NCBI GenBank assembly: GCA_003427395.1
Contig: BFEA01000022.1
Span: forward strand, 3,430,948 to 3,494,947
Length of the DNA: 64,000 bases
Direction: 5' to 3'
DNA from: Chara braunii
Lineage: Eukaryota > Streptophyta > Charophyceae > Charales > Characeae
The notes below the pieces were generated by a model. It had not been told where the DNA came from. It did no database searches and worked only from the letters and a program-made list of their open reading frames with translations. Below are positions 55,881-64,000 of the stretch, piece by piece. How positions within the stretch are numbered: the stretch's first letter is position 1; each line of letters starts with the position of its first letter. The translations under genes and the position numbers were made by a program.

Positions 55881-57798
55881 ACATTGATTGCCTTCTGAAG
55901 ACCTCGTCATCATTCTACCAGCATTGATTGCCCTGCGAACAGGGGATTAACTGCGCGAGAATATGAGTAACCAGAGAGGGGGGAAGAAGGAGCCTCTTCG
56001 GCCCTGCTGCTGGGCGCCCGAGATGCATGACGACCTAGCTCCCATCCCCCTGCAGATACATCCAATTGATCTTCTGCAGCTCTTATGCAGCTTAATGACT
56101 ACGAAAATTATGCCCCCCCACTCACTCTGGCCCTAAACCACAGAAGAGTCTGCGATGGATCCAACACATTATTTTTTCTATATGCTCGTCATGGGTACCC
56201 CTTGCCCTAAGGCAGATTGCGGCCCTGGCTCTGGAGGCACCTTCGGAGATCGACCCTGTAGTTTGGTTGGAGGACAGATACTGGAAGATACCAAGGAAGT
56301 ATAGGAACGGAGATCCGGCGGATGAGCACTGGTTATACCTTTTGAGAACATGGAGGAGACTCCCACTGCCGGACCGACGGGAGCCAGAAAGGTGGGAGGA
56401 GGTGTTTAGACAACCGCTTTTTGGTAACCGACGGATCACGAACTCCATGGGCCAAGTAAGGAACAACTCTGACCCTTTCTGACGAGGATGGGTGAAACAT
56501 GGGGCCAGGAGAGTAGGTGACCTCTGGGATGCCTCTTCTAAAGAATGGAAAAGCGTGGATAGAATAAGGGGTTGGCTTAGGTACTGCCACCAAACACAAC
56601 CAGCGTTGGAAGAATTGATTGAGAGTTTCCCTCTTCAATGGTACTATATCCTGCGAAAAGGCCCGAGCATACAGGAAGGGGACTGGGTGGGTCTGCCTGG
56701 CCAAGGGGAACAAGTGGGAAGGATGCAAACTATTGAGAGAGAGGCATCTCTGATAAAGCTCTTCTCTGTGGAAAAGGATGGAAAGTTACAAGGGAGCCGG
56801 CAGCCGTTAGTATGGAAAGGGAAGGGGGAGGTCTATCGTATCAGAGTGTTGGAAGATGGTCAGGGATGGAGAGCTTTCAGGCCGATGACCCCAATTGAGG
56901 ACCTCCCCCTCGACCCCGATGAATGACAATGGTCCACAAACGGCAGGCCCAACCCACGACGACGGGGCAGGGGGAGCGAAGGAAAGCCGATAGCATTACT
57001 TACTATGAAAACCAAATCAGCGTATCAAATGATGAGACCAAAACGCAGCCTGAGGGATGTAGTGGAGGAGAGGTGGCACCGACGTCTCAATGTGGATACG
57101 GCCCTGCTTAAGCCAATAAAATGGTTTAGGGATTTTAGGATGAGGCCAGCGAAAATTTCCGCCCTCCAATGGCAGATCTCACACCGATGTTTGCCAACTA
57201 ACGACTGGCTAATCGACCACACAAGCCTGGAACAGCAGGGCCGGGCATTACCATGGTGCCAGAGTTGCCTTCAGAGTTTTCCGAGCCAGAAAAACCCTGA
57301 GACAGTGGAACATATTTTCCTTCAATGCCCTGCCGCGATGTTACTGTGGCGAGGACGGGACAAAATCTGGCGACACATGATCCCGAACTCAGCATGGCCA
57401 TGGGAGTGGAGGACCATCCTACTGGGGCATTGTCCGCAGGGGTATACAAGTAGTTTTGAGGGGCCCTCTATTAAAAAAAAAAAAAAAAAAAAAAAAAGAA
57501 GAAGAAGAAGAAGCTGGGAAGGCGCTCTATCCTATGGGTTATTTGGTGGAGAAGATGCGTCCTAGCAATGGAGGGGGCTCGGGTGGAAGAGGGGGAGGTT
57601 AAGGAACAGTTGCGGACATTGGTACAGTCCGAGATATTAGCACAGCGGCATGCCGCAAAGAAACTGTTGGACCAAGCACACTCCAGGAGCGACATGGATA
57701 AGATTATCTCTCGTTATGGGGAAAACTGGTTGGGAGGAAGGAGGGGGGGTTGGGTGGCAGAATTGAAATGGATGGGGGACGCACCGAGGTCACAGTAG

Positions 57799-58557
57799 GA
57801 GCAACAACAAGACCAGCGCCAGGAGGAGGAGGTTGAAAGAGATTATAGGCTGTGTTTCCGAGATTGGCTAATCATCGATCCCAGGGAGCCGTTGCGTCCG
57901 GCCCAGGATTTTGCAGATCTGTTCCCCCCACACCCTCTAGCCCTAATGGAGGTCCCACATGATGAGATATGAGTGAGATTCTAGAGGAATGGCGGTCTGT
58001 TTCTACACTATTAGGATGAGTGGACTGCGTCTGGACTCGGGACCAAAAGGTCAGACCTAGGAAGATAGAGACAGTCGGATGGGACGCTGGACCCGGTTTC
58101 CAGCAAAGGTGTTGTTACCAATTTCAATGGGACGCTGGACAGCAGGTGTGGGTAGGAAGAGTTGGGAATTTCAGTTCTCATTTTCAGACCCTTTTCGGAC
58201 CCTTTTCAGTTTTCAGATAATTTTTCCGACATTTTTCAGACATTCTCAAGGATAGTGTGACAGGCTGGGGAACACACGGGGACCACTGTTGCCCCCCAGT
58301 GGCCCTGCTGGGCCCCAGCCCAAGGCTTTGATTTGGAAAGTACAGGATAGTTAGCGATGGGACGCTGGACCCGGTTTCCAGCAAGTTATCTCATGATTTC
58401 TCATGGTTTTTCCGAAGTAAGGGACGCTGGACCCGGTTTCCAGCAGGTGCTGCTCCCCACTAATAGATGGAGCCTGTCTAGGGGTGCTAGCAGTGGCTGC
58501 CTACACCAGCACCTCTAGCATCACCCAGGGCGTGTTAAAAAAAAAAAAAAAAAAAAA
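57799..58557 (+). repeat. LINE 3'UTR with repeated hairpin and poly(A) tail
   Basis: The motif GGGACGCTGGACCCGGTTTC plus CAGCA occurs at 58081-58105, 58359-58383 and 58421-58445, and partially at 58129-58146. Each full copy can form GCTGGA/TCCAGC with a 7-nt loop. The nested minus copy has it too. A 21-base A run (58537-58557) ends the element. The hairpin may be the RT recognition structure, as known for some LINE 3' tails; this is inferred. Confidence 0.75.
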
Positions 58558-58710
58558 GTCATCAATGTCATCAGCTCGTTCGTCCATGGCTGGTATGACA
58601 AAAAAACAGGGATTGATGAGGATAAGAGGTCCGCCATCTCCCCCTCCCTTCCCCCTTCTAACCTCGTCGTCTGGTTGAGGATAGGAGTGGGATAATCGTT
58701 GTTGATGGGA

Positions 58711-58749
58711 TGTTGATTGGTGTTGCCCGGCCCGCAATACCAATCAACA
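58711..58749. other. 16-bp hairpin between LINE and gypsy
   Basis: TGTTGATTGGTGTTGC (58711-58726) pairs with GCAATACCAATCAACA (58734-58749) with one G-T wobble and a 7-nt CCGGCCC loop. It lies in the 280-bp segment between the LINE tail and the gypsy fragment, which otherwise shows no features. Confidence 0.8.
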
Positions 58750-58837
58750 ATGGAGTGCTGAGGGGGGCTGGCTAGGATCCACATTGCGGGTGGTCAATCC
58801 TTCCCTAGCGTGGGGAAGTAATCAATGCCCCCTAACG

Positions 58838-61141
58838 AGTGTTGGAGACGCTCCGCCGCGCCACGTACAAGGCCAACCGCGACAAGTGTGAATTTGTCCG
58901 GCAAGAGCTGGAATGCTTGGGCCATTTTGTCACACCGAAGGGCATCAGTCCGCTATTGGACAAGATTCAGGCCATCCAAGAGTGGCCGGAGCCTCGGAAC
59001 GTCACGGATGTCCGCTCGTTCCTCGGTCTTGTCGGCTATTATCAGCGCTTCATCAAAGGCTACTAAAAGATCGCGGCCCACTTGAACAAGCTTCAATGCG
59101 AGGATCGACCGTTTGACTTCGGAGAGGAGGCGCGTTCTTCGCTCTCAAAGCCACGCTATTGTCTGCGGAGGTCTTGCAGATATACGACCCGCTCTTGCTC
59201 ACGCGCGTCACTACGGATGCGTCAGGCTATGGCATTGGTGCAGTCCTCGAGCAACATGATGGTGTGGACTAGCACCCGGTCGAGTACTTCAGCAAGAAAG
59301 TGCCCATCGTGCATTCCATTGATGATGCACGCAAGAAGGAGCTCCTCGCCTTCGTCCACGCGCTCAAGCGGTGGCGGCACTTCCTCCTTGGTCGAAGCCA
59401 ATTTCGCTGGGTAACGGACAACAGTCCGTTGGTCTTTTACAAGACCCAAGACACCGTCAACAGCACCATCGCTCGATGGATGGCTTTCATCGACCAGTTC
59501 GACTTCTTTCCCGGTCACATCCCCGGGAAGTCGAACCGTTTTGCGGATGCTCTTTCACGGCGTCCGGATCATTGTACCGCGGTCTACTCAACCTTCGAGA
59601 TCGACAATGACCTGCGGAACAGTTTCATCCGCGGCTACCAAGCCAACCCCGAGTTTCGCGACAAGTACGCGAATTGCTCCTCTCCTAATCCGACTCCTTC
59701 TCACTACCGGATCCAAGAGGGGTACTTGCTTGTCCACACGCGGGGGAAGGACCTTCTTTGCGTACCGAGTGACCCTCACTTGCGTACACGGCTTCTTGGT
59801 GAGTTCCACGATGCTCCCGCCACCGGACACTTTGGAGTCAATCGCACGATTGACCGACTTCGCCAACGATTTTGGTGGCCCGGCCTTCTCGGCGACGTCA
59901 CGCGCTATTGCGAGTCATGCGAGGTTTGCCGACGTTGCAAATCCCGCAACCATCGTCCGTACGGCGAGTTACGACCATTGCCAGTCCCGTTGAGGCGAAG
60001 GGAAGCGATTGCCATGGACATTACTGGCCCGTTCCCCAAGCACAAGACCGGAGTGGATGAGATTCTCACGGTGGTCGACCGACTCAACAAGTTCGCCATG
60101 TTTTTGCCTTGTCGCTATCATGCCAAGGCACCGAAGTTGGCCGAGGTTCTTTACACCGGTTGGATTCGAACCAAGGGTTACCCCAAGGAGATTGTCTGCG
60201 ACCGCGACACTCGGTTCATGCCCGATTGTTGGCTGGCGCTCATCAAGCGATGGGGCTCATCTCTCAAGCCCAGTTCAGCTCGCCACCCTCAGACCAATGG
60301 CTAGACGGAGAGGGCGCATCAGACCGCACAGGTTCTTCTTCGCACTCTCATCCTCCCCGACTAGAAAGACTGGGTTGAGCGACTGCCGGACGTCGAGTTG
60401 GCCTACAACTCTTCCATCCACCCGGCTATTGGGATATCACCCTTCGAGTTCGAGCATGGCTCGCCGGTCACGTCACCGTTGGACACTATTGACGACCATC
60501 TTCTTTTCCTGCGTCGGATGCAAGAGCTTCTCGTCAAGGCACGCGACCAGATGGCTAAGTCGCAACAACGCATGAGCCAGCAGGCCAATCGCCAGCGTCT
60601 TCCTTGTCCATTCCGCGTCGGTGACCTCGTCTGGGTTTCCGCAGCGAAATTCAGCCTTGAACAAGACATCTCTCGCAAGCTCCTTCCGAAATGGATGGGG
60701 CCTTGGCCGATCGTAGCGCCCGCTGGGGACGCACCCTAAGGACCTTCCTTCACGATTCAGCTGCCCGGCCACTTGCCCGTCTACCCAGTCTTTCATTGCT
60801 CCAAATTGGCTCTCTACACGCCAGCGGAACATGATGATTTTCCCGGAAGACGTTCGCAAGACCCACCCTCCATGGATGGTTTTCCGGAGGTCGGCGACAT
60901 CATCTCCCAGTGGCGCTACGGCAACAGGCCAACCGAGTATTTAGTGCATTTTGTCTACTGCACACACCGAGCTGACCGTTGGTTGACCCGTGCGGAACTT
61001 CAAGCAACAACTCCAGACGTTCTCGCACGCTACGAACGCAAGATGCAAGGCAAGCCGGTTTCTTCGGTTGCACGCCACGCCCGCGTCCAGGTTCTACCTT
61101 CAGATCGTCGGCTTCGCCCTTGCCCCGGCTTGACTTCATGA
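58838..61141 (+). pseudogene. Ty3/gypsy chromovirus-like pol, 5'-truncated, broken
   Basis: The fragment begins abruptly in the RT thumb (TYKANRDKCEFVRQELECLGHFVT..SFLGLVGYYQRFIKGY). A frameshift near 59120 leads to RNase H (TTDASGYGIGAVLEQ, then WVTDNSPLVFY). The integrase has a zinc-binding HHCC region (GHFGVNRTIDRLRQRFWWPG..CESCEVCRRCK), catalytic D in MDITGPF, D in VCDRDTRF and E in NG*TERAH. A C-terminal chromodomain-like block (YLVHFVY..DRWLTRAELQ) precedes the stop at 61139. Stops at 59269, 60302 and 60362 are TAG where Gln is expected, with TAA near 59063 and 60738. Gag, protease and most of the RT are missing. Confidence 0.85.
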
Positions 61142-61153
61142 GGAGGGGGGGGT
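61141..61153 (+). promoter_or_regulatory. Polypurine tract before 3' LTR
   Basis: AGGAGGGGGGGG follows directly after the pol stop and is followed by TGTTGCATG, a plausible LTR start (TG). Confidence 0.7.
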
Positions 61154-61257
61154 GTTGCATGCTGCGCCTGCACACGCGGGCCATTTTCCAGGCCCTGCGT
61201 CCTTCAGGCCGAAAGCCTGAAATCCAGGGCTTACAGGCCCCGTGGCTGTTTCAGGCC

Positions 61258-61377
61258 NNNNNNNNNNNNNNNNNNNNNNNNNNNNNNNNNNNNNNNNNNN
61301 NNNNNNNNNNNNNNNNNNNNNNNNNNNNNNNNNNNNNNNNNNNNNNNNNNNNNNNNNNNNNNNNNNNNNNNNNNNNN
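61258..61377. other. Assembly gap (120 N) inside a tandem array
   Basis: The gap lies within the ~47-bp LTR repeat array, so its true length, and the number of repeats, is unknown. Confidence 0.99.
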
Positions 61378-61662
61378 CGTGGCTGTTTCAGGCCGAAAGC
61401 CTGAAATCCAGGGCTTACAAGCCCCGTGTCTGTTTCGGCCCGAAAGCCTGAAATCCAGGGCTTACAGGCCCCATGGCATTTCAGCCTGACAGCCTGAAAA
61501 CAAGGGCCTATAGGCCCTCAGGCTTTAGGCAGAAGCTACCTGGGAACTTTCTGGAAGCTTCCCCAGGCTTCATCCAGAAGCTACCTGGAAACTTCCCGGA
61601 AGCTTCCTCAGGGTCTAGCACATTTGGGCATTGGCAAGAGCAGCCTCCTGGACGAGCCAGCA

Positions 61663-61670
61663 CTATATAA
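61663..61670 (+). promoter_or_regulatory. LTR TATA box
   Basis: CTATATAAG lies about 510 bp after the LTR start, after the GC-rich repeat array. It is typical spacing for a long U3. Confidence 0.55.
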
Positions 61671-62345
61671 GACTGGCCCGCCCTACAGGCAGAAGGCAGT
61701 TGTAGTCTTCAGGATTCAGGAGCAGCACTCTGGAGGGAGCGCTGCAGAGTAGTAGTGGCGTTAGCTTGTAGCCTTCAGCGCTGGGCGCAGTAGGTAGCTG
61801 TAGTCTCCAACGTTGGGCGCCATAGCTAGATAGTACTAGAGAGAGAGAGAGATTGGGCGGAGGCCAGAGGCACTTACCTGCAGCGCCGTTGCTCCAGCTT
61901 CGTCTTCGAGGTACCTGCAGCACAGCGCCAATACCACAGGTCAGTGAGAGAGAGTTCTTCTTCTTCCTCTTCTCAGTCCACCATCTCCTTCTCCCCCTCT
62001 CAACATCTGACTTTACTGCATCTGCAGACTACGAGAGAAGAGAGACAGAGCTTGGTGACATCGGATCCAGACTCGACTTTTGGGACTTCAGACATGGCAA
62101 CGAGGGATTATTTGGGATTGGTGACAAAGACTTGGTGTTGACGACATTCCCATCTCTCTCCCTCCTTTCGTCTGATTCCTGCCTCTTCGTCTGTGTATGT
62201 CTGGACTTGGCGCTTTCTTCCTGTGTACAGCGCCAGGCTCCTTCACACCTGGTGATGGATATGATGTATGTTTGGTCTGAGTTCAAACATTGATTGGGCT
62301 AGTTATTAGCATTCTAGCATTCTGCTTCGCTACTTTGTACTACGT

Positions 62346-62660
62346 GAGTGAGGTCAGTCCCGGTCAGGTCAGTCTTTGTATTTAAGTCTTCCCTGCGCTA
62401 TTCAGCACCATTATGTATGTATGAGAATGCACATTGCTTGTCGAGATTCTATTCGCTCCGCATTGTCCATTCAGTCCTTTTTATCACATTGCAGATTCTC
62501 GGTTATTGCGTACATTGCATATCTGTTCATGTAACATTTTTGTGTGCCGAGCTGAGCACCCCTAAGCAGTGCCAAATAGTCGGTCATTCCTCGTTTGGGC
62601 TGCCTGCAACACTCCTAGGGGGGCCGCTCGGTTCGGTATGGCTGTCCGTCCTACGAGTGA
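62346..62660. other. Non-coding spacer
   Basis: The segment is T-rich with no domain or structured RNA that I can support. Confidence 0.4.
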
Positions 62661-62880
62661 CGACAGATTTCGTCGGAGCGACTCCATGGCTCAGTGGGTG
62701 ATGTGAGCGGGTGATGTGCCGGTTTGGTTTGTGTTGGATGTATGGGCTGCCTCTTCTGCAGTCTGCCGCTGCCTTGCTGCCCGTTCCGCTTGCTTTGCAG
62801 GTCATTCTTGGCAAGCTGCTGTGTTTGCTGTGTGTTGAGGCCGTGTGGTTGGTGTTCCCTTGCGCTTCGCTGCTTCACTG
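62661..62880 (-). repeat. Inverted copy of the hammerhead-associated family with degenerate ribozyme
   Basis: On the minus strand the body (62880-62700) resembles 46850-47375. It is followed by GGAGTCG-CTC-CGAC-GAAA (62688-62668), a shortened stem II plus GAA box, and CTGTCG as after the intact ribozyme at 32337. The core CTGATGA is not intact. The order body then hammerhead matches the 47-kb copy. Confidence 0.5.
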
Positions 62881-63307
62881 CCTTGCTGCCTATCTGCAGG
62901 CTGTGCTGTGCCTTATGTGTCCTTTGCGTGCTTGCCTTGTAGTTTGGTGGCCTTGCTGGTGTTGCCTCATGCTTTGCTGCTCCACTTGCCCTGTTGTTCC
63001 TTGCAGTTGCTCCGGCAGTGTTGCCTGGTGCTTCACTGAGTGGGGTTGCTTGCTGCCATGTGTGTGCCTGCCTTGTTGGTGCTTGTTCGTGTTGCCCTGT
63101 GCTTCACTGCGCGGTTGCCGCGCTGCGCGGTTGCTTGCCATGTCATTCCTTGCAGTAGTCTTCGGCGTTGAGTAGCCATATTGCATCTGCAGCGTTGCCT
63201 GGTGCTTCACTGGGTTGCTGCCCGCTGCTGTGTTCCGTTTGGGGACAGTCTTCCTTCAACAAGGGTCAAAGGGTGCATGACCCAAACCATCAATACGGGG
63301 ATTCCGC

Positions 63308-63363
63308 AGATTGTCGAGGGTTCAGCCTCCTGATGAGTCGGTGCAACTCTGACAAAACAATCT
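63308..63363 (+). ncRNA. Hammerhead ribozyme, type III topology, with G12A change
   Basis: Stem III is AGATTGT/ACAATCT (7 perfect pairs), the triplet GTC (C17 at 63315), stem I GAGG-GTTCAG-CCTC, core CTGATGA, stem II GTCGG-TGCAACT-CTGAC (one G-T wobble), then AAA instead of GAA. G12 is the general base of catalysis, so this copy should be inactive. CGAAA to CAAAA is a CpG-type transition. All else is intact, so inactivation looks recent. Confidence 0.8.
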
Positions 63364-63990
63364 TCCATCCGTTCCGTCTAGCCTATTTCATTCATTGTCT
63401 TTACCTGCCTTGTGTGCTTGTATGTTGTCTGTCCTCCTGCCTCCCCCAGCGCCCTCCAGCCTATGTCGTGTGTTCTCTTTCCCCCCCGCCTGCCTTCCCC
63501 AATGCCACCCAGCCTATGTGCTGTGAGGTCATTTCTTACCTGCTGCTTGTTGTCTTTTCCTTGTCTTGTATGTTGGTGTGTTGACTGCTTGACTCTTGTT
63601 TTAGGTTTGTGAGTCTGTTTTGAAGTGACCACTCTAGCCTACCATCGAGTCAAAACAGTGCTGCATCCCTATAGACTAAGACTGTTGGTGTGTCGTCTGA
63701 ATGCCCGCCCCCCCCAATGCCATCCAGCCTATGTTACTTGTTGTCTTTTCCCTGCCATGTGTGCTTGTATGTTGCCTGCCCTCCTGCCTCCCCCAATGCA
63801 CTCCAGCCCATGTTGCTTGTTGTATTTCCCTGCCTTGTGTGCTTGTAGGTTGTCTGCCCTCCAGCCTGTGCCACTTGTTGTCCTTTCCCTGCCCTGTGTG
63901 CTTGTATGTTGTCTGCCCGCCCAACTTCCCTAATGCCCTCCAGCCTATGTGTTGCCTCACTGCTTTCCTTTCTTGCCTTTTGTCTGGTCA
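63364..63990 (+). repeat. CT/GT-rich minisatellite after the hammerhead
   Basis: Units containing CTGCCTTGTGTGCTTGTATGT, then TGTCTGCCCTCCTGCCTCCCC and AATGC-CTCCAGCCTATGT, occur at about 63408, 63755, 63830 and 63888, with shorter variants between. Related T/C-rich sequence follows the hammerhead relic at 47.43 kb. Open frames on both strands here are composition effects. Confidence 0.75.
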
Positions 63991-64000
63991 TTTCTTACCT

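Larger units (their letters stand above)
52843..57798 (+). pseudogene. LINE ORF2: AP endonuclease, reverse transcriptase, zf-RVT (L1-like)
   Basis: The endonuclease spans 52843 to about 53760: LRSINVNGL, then DVICV*ETHL with TAG where Gln is expected (53029), GVAIWIP, AEDFNAAPNRWRD, KSRIDLIFIS and a LDH His. The RT is the long frame 53963-55777: TPGIDGFPKEFW (161-172), NYRPLTLL (219-226), FIDFEKVYD (287-295), RQGDPIAPF (347-355) and catalytic FADD (393-396), all intact. After a nested insertion (55698 to about 55880) the C-terminal part continues in frames 56267-56926 and 57005-57565, with CQSC..VEHIFLQCPAA..LW, the plant zf-RVT zinc-binding block. A poly(A)/GAA slip at 57473-57513 shifts the frame. 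The clade is L1-like by EN plus zf-RVT. Confidence 0.85.
61154..62345 (+). repeat. Probable 3' LTR of the gypsy element (right end not defined)
   Basis: It starts TGTTGCATG after the purine tract. It contains a ~47-bp tandem array (CTGAAATCCAGGGCTTACAG at 61217, 61401 and 61448) interrupted by a 120-N gap, then CACTATATAAG (TATA at 61663-61670), consistent with the U3/R boundary. Without a 5' LTR the exact end cannot be set; 62345 is a guess. Confidence 0.55.

Noticed and set aside
63400-63990. CRISPR-like reading of the repeated CCTTGTGTGCTTG units
   Set aside because: Eukaryotic minisatellite with irregular period and no unique spacers or cas genes.

Overview
This window is nuclear DNA from a eukaryote and is made almost entirely of mobile-element remains. 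No intact host gene could be supported. Several protein families look like those I associate with the charophyte alga Chara braunii: a Ty3/gypsy gag with an Arg/Glu/Pro-rich body, a chromodomain-type gypsy pol, and an L1-like LINE with a zf-RVT domain. The assignment is from recall and was not searched. The single N at 1085 and the 120-base gap at 61258-61377 mark a draft scaffold.

Layout. (1) 1-16454: one composite element bounded by two ~1.7 kb direct repeats, with strong A+C bias on the + strand. Inside are a diverged 770-bp repeat pair, a broken ORF1 (8080-10960) and a broken reverse transcriptase (12454-14575). The RT motifs fit the Penelope-like/TERT-related class rather than LTR elements. 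A long hairpin and a purine tract precede the right repeat, and 73 consecutive C follow it. (2) 16600-24250: a decayed Plavaka-like (CMC-type) DNA transposase, a C48/Ulp1 protease with its catalytic residues intact, charged accessory ORFs, dense GT microsatellites and a convergent zinc-finger ORF. (3) 24750-28250: a gypsy integrase tail followed by a gag in the same direction, so the order is pol then gag. (4) 28250-36300: no recognised genes; strings of perfect hairpins, a tRNA-like A/B-box unit, two hammerhead ribozymes in a 124-bp tandem, and a 54-bp coding-phase minisatellite. (5) 36300-45000: two diverged copies of a large non-coding repeat family carrying arrays of a CCTAAGTTGGGG-type motif. 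(6) 46850-47720 and 62650-63990: copies of a second non-coding family associated with hammerhead motifs. (7) 48800-58557: a long LINE with tandem monomers upstream, a broken ORF1, an EN-RT-zf-RVT ORF2, a short inverted copy of its own 3' end nested inside it, and a 3'UTR with a repeated hairpin. (8) 58838-62300: a 5'-truncated chromovirus-like gypsy with its 3' LTR.

The most notable content is the Penelope-class composite element and the hammerhead family. One hammerhead (32212-32265, minus strand) has every canonical core position and perfect stems. A second lies 124 bp away. A third (63308-63363, plus strand) is complete except for G12. The coding elements are mostly dead, with frameshifts and stop codons often at inferred Gln or Trp positions.
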